Positions 60,213-64,000 of a DNA stretch of 64,000 nt are shown here, in pieces. Source of the stretch: Synaphobranchus kaupii (Eukaryota > Chordata > Actinopteri > Anguilliformes > Synaphobranchidae); the NCBI GenBank assembly GCA_029718625.1, contig CM056376.1, positions 108,323,097-108,387,096 of the forward strand, in the 5' to 3' direction. The position numbers and the translations under genes were made by a program. Under the pieces are notes generated by a model. It made no database searches, was not told the origin of the DNA, and was given only the letters and a program-made list of their open reading frames with translations. The stretch's first letter is position 1, and every line of letters starts with the position of its first letter.

Positions 60213-62659
60213 AGCTCATACACCTATACACACAGCAACACAGAGACAAACAACAACAGCAGTTTCAATGTTCCTTGTTATGCACTCAGACAGAGACTGC
60301 TATGAGGAGCAGTGTGTTTTCAGTTTTAAAAATGCAGGTGCCAAGTACTATAAGAAGAAAGAACCTTCCCCAGAGATAGCTAAATCCCTTAAAGCAACAT
60401 TTCTCCTAAGTGGTGAGTTTATGTTTAGTATGACATGTAATGTCCCCATAAATTTCAATCAAAAAATAAGTTATAACAGACATCTCCAGAGCACCCTGCA
60501 GTCATTTGGGTAATGACTAAAATGGTGCTCACACTTGCCTGGATCCAGCTACTCATCCACATGCATGTCGTGTTTTAGTTCACATGTTTTTATCCTGGGC
60601 CCTTACAGGCCTGGCCTCTGCAGACTTTTTTAGTACAGCGCCCCGTGTGGCCAGAGACTGGCAGAGCATAAGCGGGTGTGTTTATCCTGAATATGTTCAC
60701 CCTTTGGGTGCACTCTGCTATAACAGGCAAGCCTCATGTTGTGTCATGGTGTGAAACATTACAGAAAACTGTTATAGATCAGTGGTTTGGTGAACTCTGC
60801 TTTTAATCCCAAGGTCACTTTGCAGTTGTTTAAATAAAAGAGTGCAAGACACATCTAATTAATTGAAGATGACAACATCATCTTTTGAAAGGAGCCTGGA
60901 TCTATAGTCTGCGATGCATTGTGAAAAATTGACAACAAACAAGACGTTTGTAATGGATGCATTTTCCTTGCTCTAAAGGTCAAATGTTTTCAAATGAAAT
61001 CTTTACTGAAATGTTCATGGTTTCATAGATCATTTTGTCGATTTCCTAATCATCCTATTTTGGCAGACAACTGGGAGTTTTTTAGAAAATGTACATTTCC
61101 GATAGATTTATCAAGATTCACAGGGGAACAGCTTGATTTGTTTTTAGGTTGCATTAAGATTTCTGGAAGTGGTTTTTCTAGAATAAGAAGAAATGCAAAA
61201 CATCCTATCTGTCACTTACAGTCCTATTTTGGTCGCAGAGAAAGACAGCAGTGTAAATTGAAGAGTTTGCAATGGTATTTTAGTATCAAAAGAGGAAGGT
61301 TTTTTTTTTTTTTCTGGCAGTAGGTTTAGCCTGGAAACTTGTGAGTCTTCTCTAGTCTTTGTATGATTTATGATTGTCGTGATTCCAGACAGAAGGGAGG
61401 TCTATGCTGAATAACTTGTAATTAATCAATATTTTAGTAAGTTTTTGGTTTTATTACATTTGTGCACAAATAAGAACCTTATTCCCATCCAATAGGGTGA
61501 CATAGTTGAGTTATGGTGCTGGTAGTCATTTCAAACGACGATGATGTAGCATAACTTACCCTCATTCTATTGTATGTTCCTAACTTCTGCAGTGTTACAA
61601 AATATGATGGAAATAAAAATGGTGCAGCCATCGGATGCCTTGCAAAGATAATGAAAACAATGCAAAAAGAGTTGAGTGACCTGTGTGAAACACATATGCA
61701 GTCTGTTTATTGAAAGGTGGCGCTATGCATTATAGAATACTGTGTGATAAGTGAGTCTACACAGGTGGACAATGAACACACTATACTGGTTATAAAAACT
61801 TGCATTAGGGCGATCGACAGCAGTGCATTTCAACCACACTGTTCCTCTTGCAGAGACGATTATCTGTGCTGTGAGTCTGCCTTTGAAGACCAAGTAAGGG
61901 AACAAAAATAAATTGATAAATCGATAAATAAATAACATGCTGTTTCAGAACAGAAGAAAGCTATAACTGATTCAAGCTATCAAAAACAGCTTAACTAACT
62001 GACAGTTTTAACAATTGCAATTAAACATGACGCTGGTCAAATTTTACCGATAAGAATTCCAAGTTTGTAACTGATCATCATTTGCATACAAACGTCTTAT
62101 TTAAAAAAAGTTAATGAATAAATGTAAGACACATTTAGGAAGTGCAACATGTTTGTTCAAGCAAGAGCTTACAGTGTGCTCATTCATGTCTCCTGAGAAT
62201 CACCTCCACCCTTTAATTTGTCATTTAAAAGGAAATAAATGTTTGCTGTTATGAATTCTCCAAATACTCTCTTAATTTGAATATTAATATCAATTGAAAA
62301 TGTAGCTAAAATGCTGGGTATTCTCAGAGGGGCTAATGTGTTTGAGCAAAGAATTATCGTTAAAAACGTGGATTATTTGGTGTAATTAATGCACAGACAT
62401 CTGTTATACAACGGCAAACACATAAGTGCAGTGCCTCCTCGCGTGATTGGTTGTGCTGCTAACAGGACTGTCTGAGCTGAGACATGTGACAGAACTTTAA
62501 TTAGAATGACTGCCAGTAGGAAGCCATGGGAACAACACTCTGCAGTGTTATTCGGTACACATCGAATGGCTCTTAAAATAGCTCTGAACATTTTCCTGAC
62601 TTTTTCAGCTGCTGAATATCACAGGGTATGAGGAGAGAGGATAGAGGGAGGGAGTGAAG
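60213..62659. other. Single-copy non-coding DNA
   Basis: A 109-codon plus-strand frame at 60994-61323 ends in a run of Phe from a poly-T tract and has no domain I recognise; codon use and position give no support for an exon. Bases 62160-62600 are repeat-free with CTTAATTTGAATATTAATA, GGTGTAATTAATGCAC and AACTTTAATTAGAATG words and are the best candidate of the window for a conserved non-coding element. Confidence 0.35.
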
Positions 62660-62692
62660 AGAGAGAGAGAGAGTGAGAGAGAGAGAGAGAGC
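62660..62692. repeat. (GA)n microsatellite
   Basis: About 16 GA units with one GTGA break. Confidence 0.95.
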
Positions 62693-63503
62693 TGCTTGAT
62701 TCAGAATGCTGTTAGGATGAAGAAACTGGCAACACGTTTTAATGTATCAGCGATGTAAGCTTGAGGGACACTGGCTTCTGGGGCAGGGATTTATGATATC
62801 ATTTGTGTCATCAAAAACAAAGAAATATATGGACTGAAACAATAATTATTTTGATGGCGAGAGAAAGATAGGCTTGCTTTGCTACAGAGTCTACCACATA
62901 TAACACAATAACACATCACATACACACACACATGCATTCGCAAGTATGCTCAAGACAAATCACCCACACAAACACATGCACATACACGGATGCACGCACG
63001 CTCACACGCACACATGCACACACTCAAAAAGAAACCTAAAAAAAGGAGTGTTACTCCTTGTTATTTCCAAATTCAAGGTGTAAATAAATGTTTGAAATGT
63101 GTCTGATCCTATTCTCTTCTGCAGATTATGAAAACATTTTTTTCCCCCATACAGCAAAGGTAAATTAATATATAAATATATAAATAACTGCTGTTAGGTT
63201 TCAAATTATACTGAAGATGCTCACCAGCCAGGGAAATGTCTTGTGTAAAGGAGGCAGAATGAACAATGCATTCATAATATGATTAGCTGGAGAATCAGTC
63301 AATGTCTGCCCAAACCACACTCAGTACAGGTGCTGTCATTCAATCTGTAGTTAACAACATGGAATTTATGAATTCAAAGCCTTGATACTCACTGCTACCA
63401 ATCAACTGACATTGTTGTCCAATTGAAAAAAATAAATAAAAAATACATCCTGAAATTCCCTAGACTTGATATCCAACACATTAAAGAATAAGCTATTAAG
63501 AAT
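62693..63503. other. Non-coding DNA with CA-rich patch
   Basis: Degenerate CA-rich sequence lies at 62920-63028. No gene recognised. Confidence 0.45.
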
Positions 63504-64000
63504 TGTCATGGTTTTGGCCCTGTTTACCTGTGCGGTCGTTTTCCTCGGTGGCCACGCGGGGGCGCTGCCCTTTTGGTAGATGCTTGCTCCGCCCTGCTGG
63601 GTTTGCGTACCTTCTGTTAGCATTTACACCTGGGCGTGGTCACAGCTATTTAAGCCTTCCGTGTCATTCTATCGGGGCTTCTATACTGATTGTTTGTACT
63701 GTGGTGTATTGTGCTGTATTGTGTGTGGTATTATTCAGCCCTTTGTATTTTAAGTCAGTATTATTTTTTGGTCTAGGTTTATTAGGAGACCGGTTCGCTC
63801 CGTTGTGGTTCGTTGGAGTTATGCGGGACTCGCCTATGTGGAAGTAGTTATTTGGACTCGTCCCCCCTGGCGTACCTGCCTATGTGGATTGAGTTATTCG
63901 GACTCTTCCCCCTTGGCTCTTTTCAGTCCTCGCTTCCTGGTTTCTCCTTTTTAGTCCGTTTGCCTAGTGTTTGCCTTTCTATGTCTCTTTCTCCTCTCTC
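63504..64000 (+). mobile_element. LTR related to the solo LTR at 10.2 kb, cut by the window edge
   Basis: It begins TGTCATGGTTTT, like the LTR at 10180. For roughly 200 bases both carry the same words in order: TGCGGTCGTTTTCC, GGGCGCTGCCCTTTT, GTAGATGCTTGCTCCGCCCT, a TATA-like TTAAGC, CTATCGGGGCTTC and TGTACTGTGGTG. After that the two sequences differ. A 45-base sub-repeat (CTATGTGGA...AGTTATTYGGACTC) lies at 63831-63920. The right end and any target duplication are outside the window, so it may be a solo LTR or the left LTR of a complete element. Confidence 0.75.

Noticed and set aside
60994..61323. 109-codon plus-strand frame
   Set aside because: No recognised domain and the end is a poly-T tract. 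Kept only as part of a non-coding block.

Overview
The window reads as nuclear DNA of a teleost fish. The grounds are its repeat complement: L2/CR1-type LINE pieces with the usual fish 3' tail, a DIRS-type tyrosine-recombinase retrotransposon, Tc1, hAT, Harbinger-like and TTAA-flanked DNA transposons, palindromic MITEs, and very abundant (GT)n/(GA)n microsatellites. The base composition is AT-rich. I cannot name the species. No host protein-coding exon, tRNA or rRNA could be supported. The longest reading frames are either translated microsatellites or parts of mobile elements, so I read the window as an intergenic or intronic stretch of a repeat-rich fish chromosome.

Layout, left to right. 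0-5 kb: a broken LINE reverse-transcriptase piece, fold-back and MITE-like repeats, and a (GA)n tract. 5-10 kb: mostly single-copy AT-rich sequence. 10.2-11.8 kb: a 1,631-bp solo LTR with a 5-bp target duplication; a relative of it starts at 63.5 kb and runs off the right edge. 12-19 kb: single-copy AT-rich sequence. 19.0-20.0 kb: a 1-kb compound GT minisatellite. 22.2-24.2 kb: a GT-bearing minisatellite and two palindromic MITEs of one family in opposite orientation. 25.6-26.9 kb: a probable second type of solo LTR. 27-37 kb: single-copy sequence with microsatellites. 37.2-40.1 kb: a hAT-like element with an 8-bp target duplication and a TTAA-flanked element nested inside. 44.5-46.4 kb: a Harbinger-like element. 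46.8-48.5 kb: a small MITE and the internally deleted Tc1 element it resembles. 48.87-49.05 kb: a 182-bp near-perfect palindrome. 49.1-54.5 kb: a decayed minus-strand DIRS-like retrotransposon interrupted by a plus-strand L2 3' end. 56.0-56.5 kb: a CpG-dense patch. 56.95-57.45 kb: a 500-N gap followed by 67-bp and 62-bp tandem arrays. 58.5-63.5 kb: single-copy sequence.

Nothing here works together as an operon or pathway. The history is one of insertion and decay: nested insertions (TTAA element in hAT, L2 in DIRS), shrinkage to non-autonomous forms (Tc1 to a deletion derivative and a MITE) and recombination to solo LTRs. Single-copy blocks with homeodomain-type TAATTA sites could hold conserved non-coding elements, but that needs alignment to other fish. 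I did not find a convincing undescribed system. The strongest oddities are the 182-bp palindrome beside the truncated DIRS element, the ordered compound GT array, and the two LTRs that share only their 5' ends.
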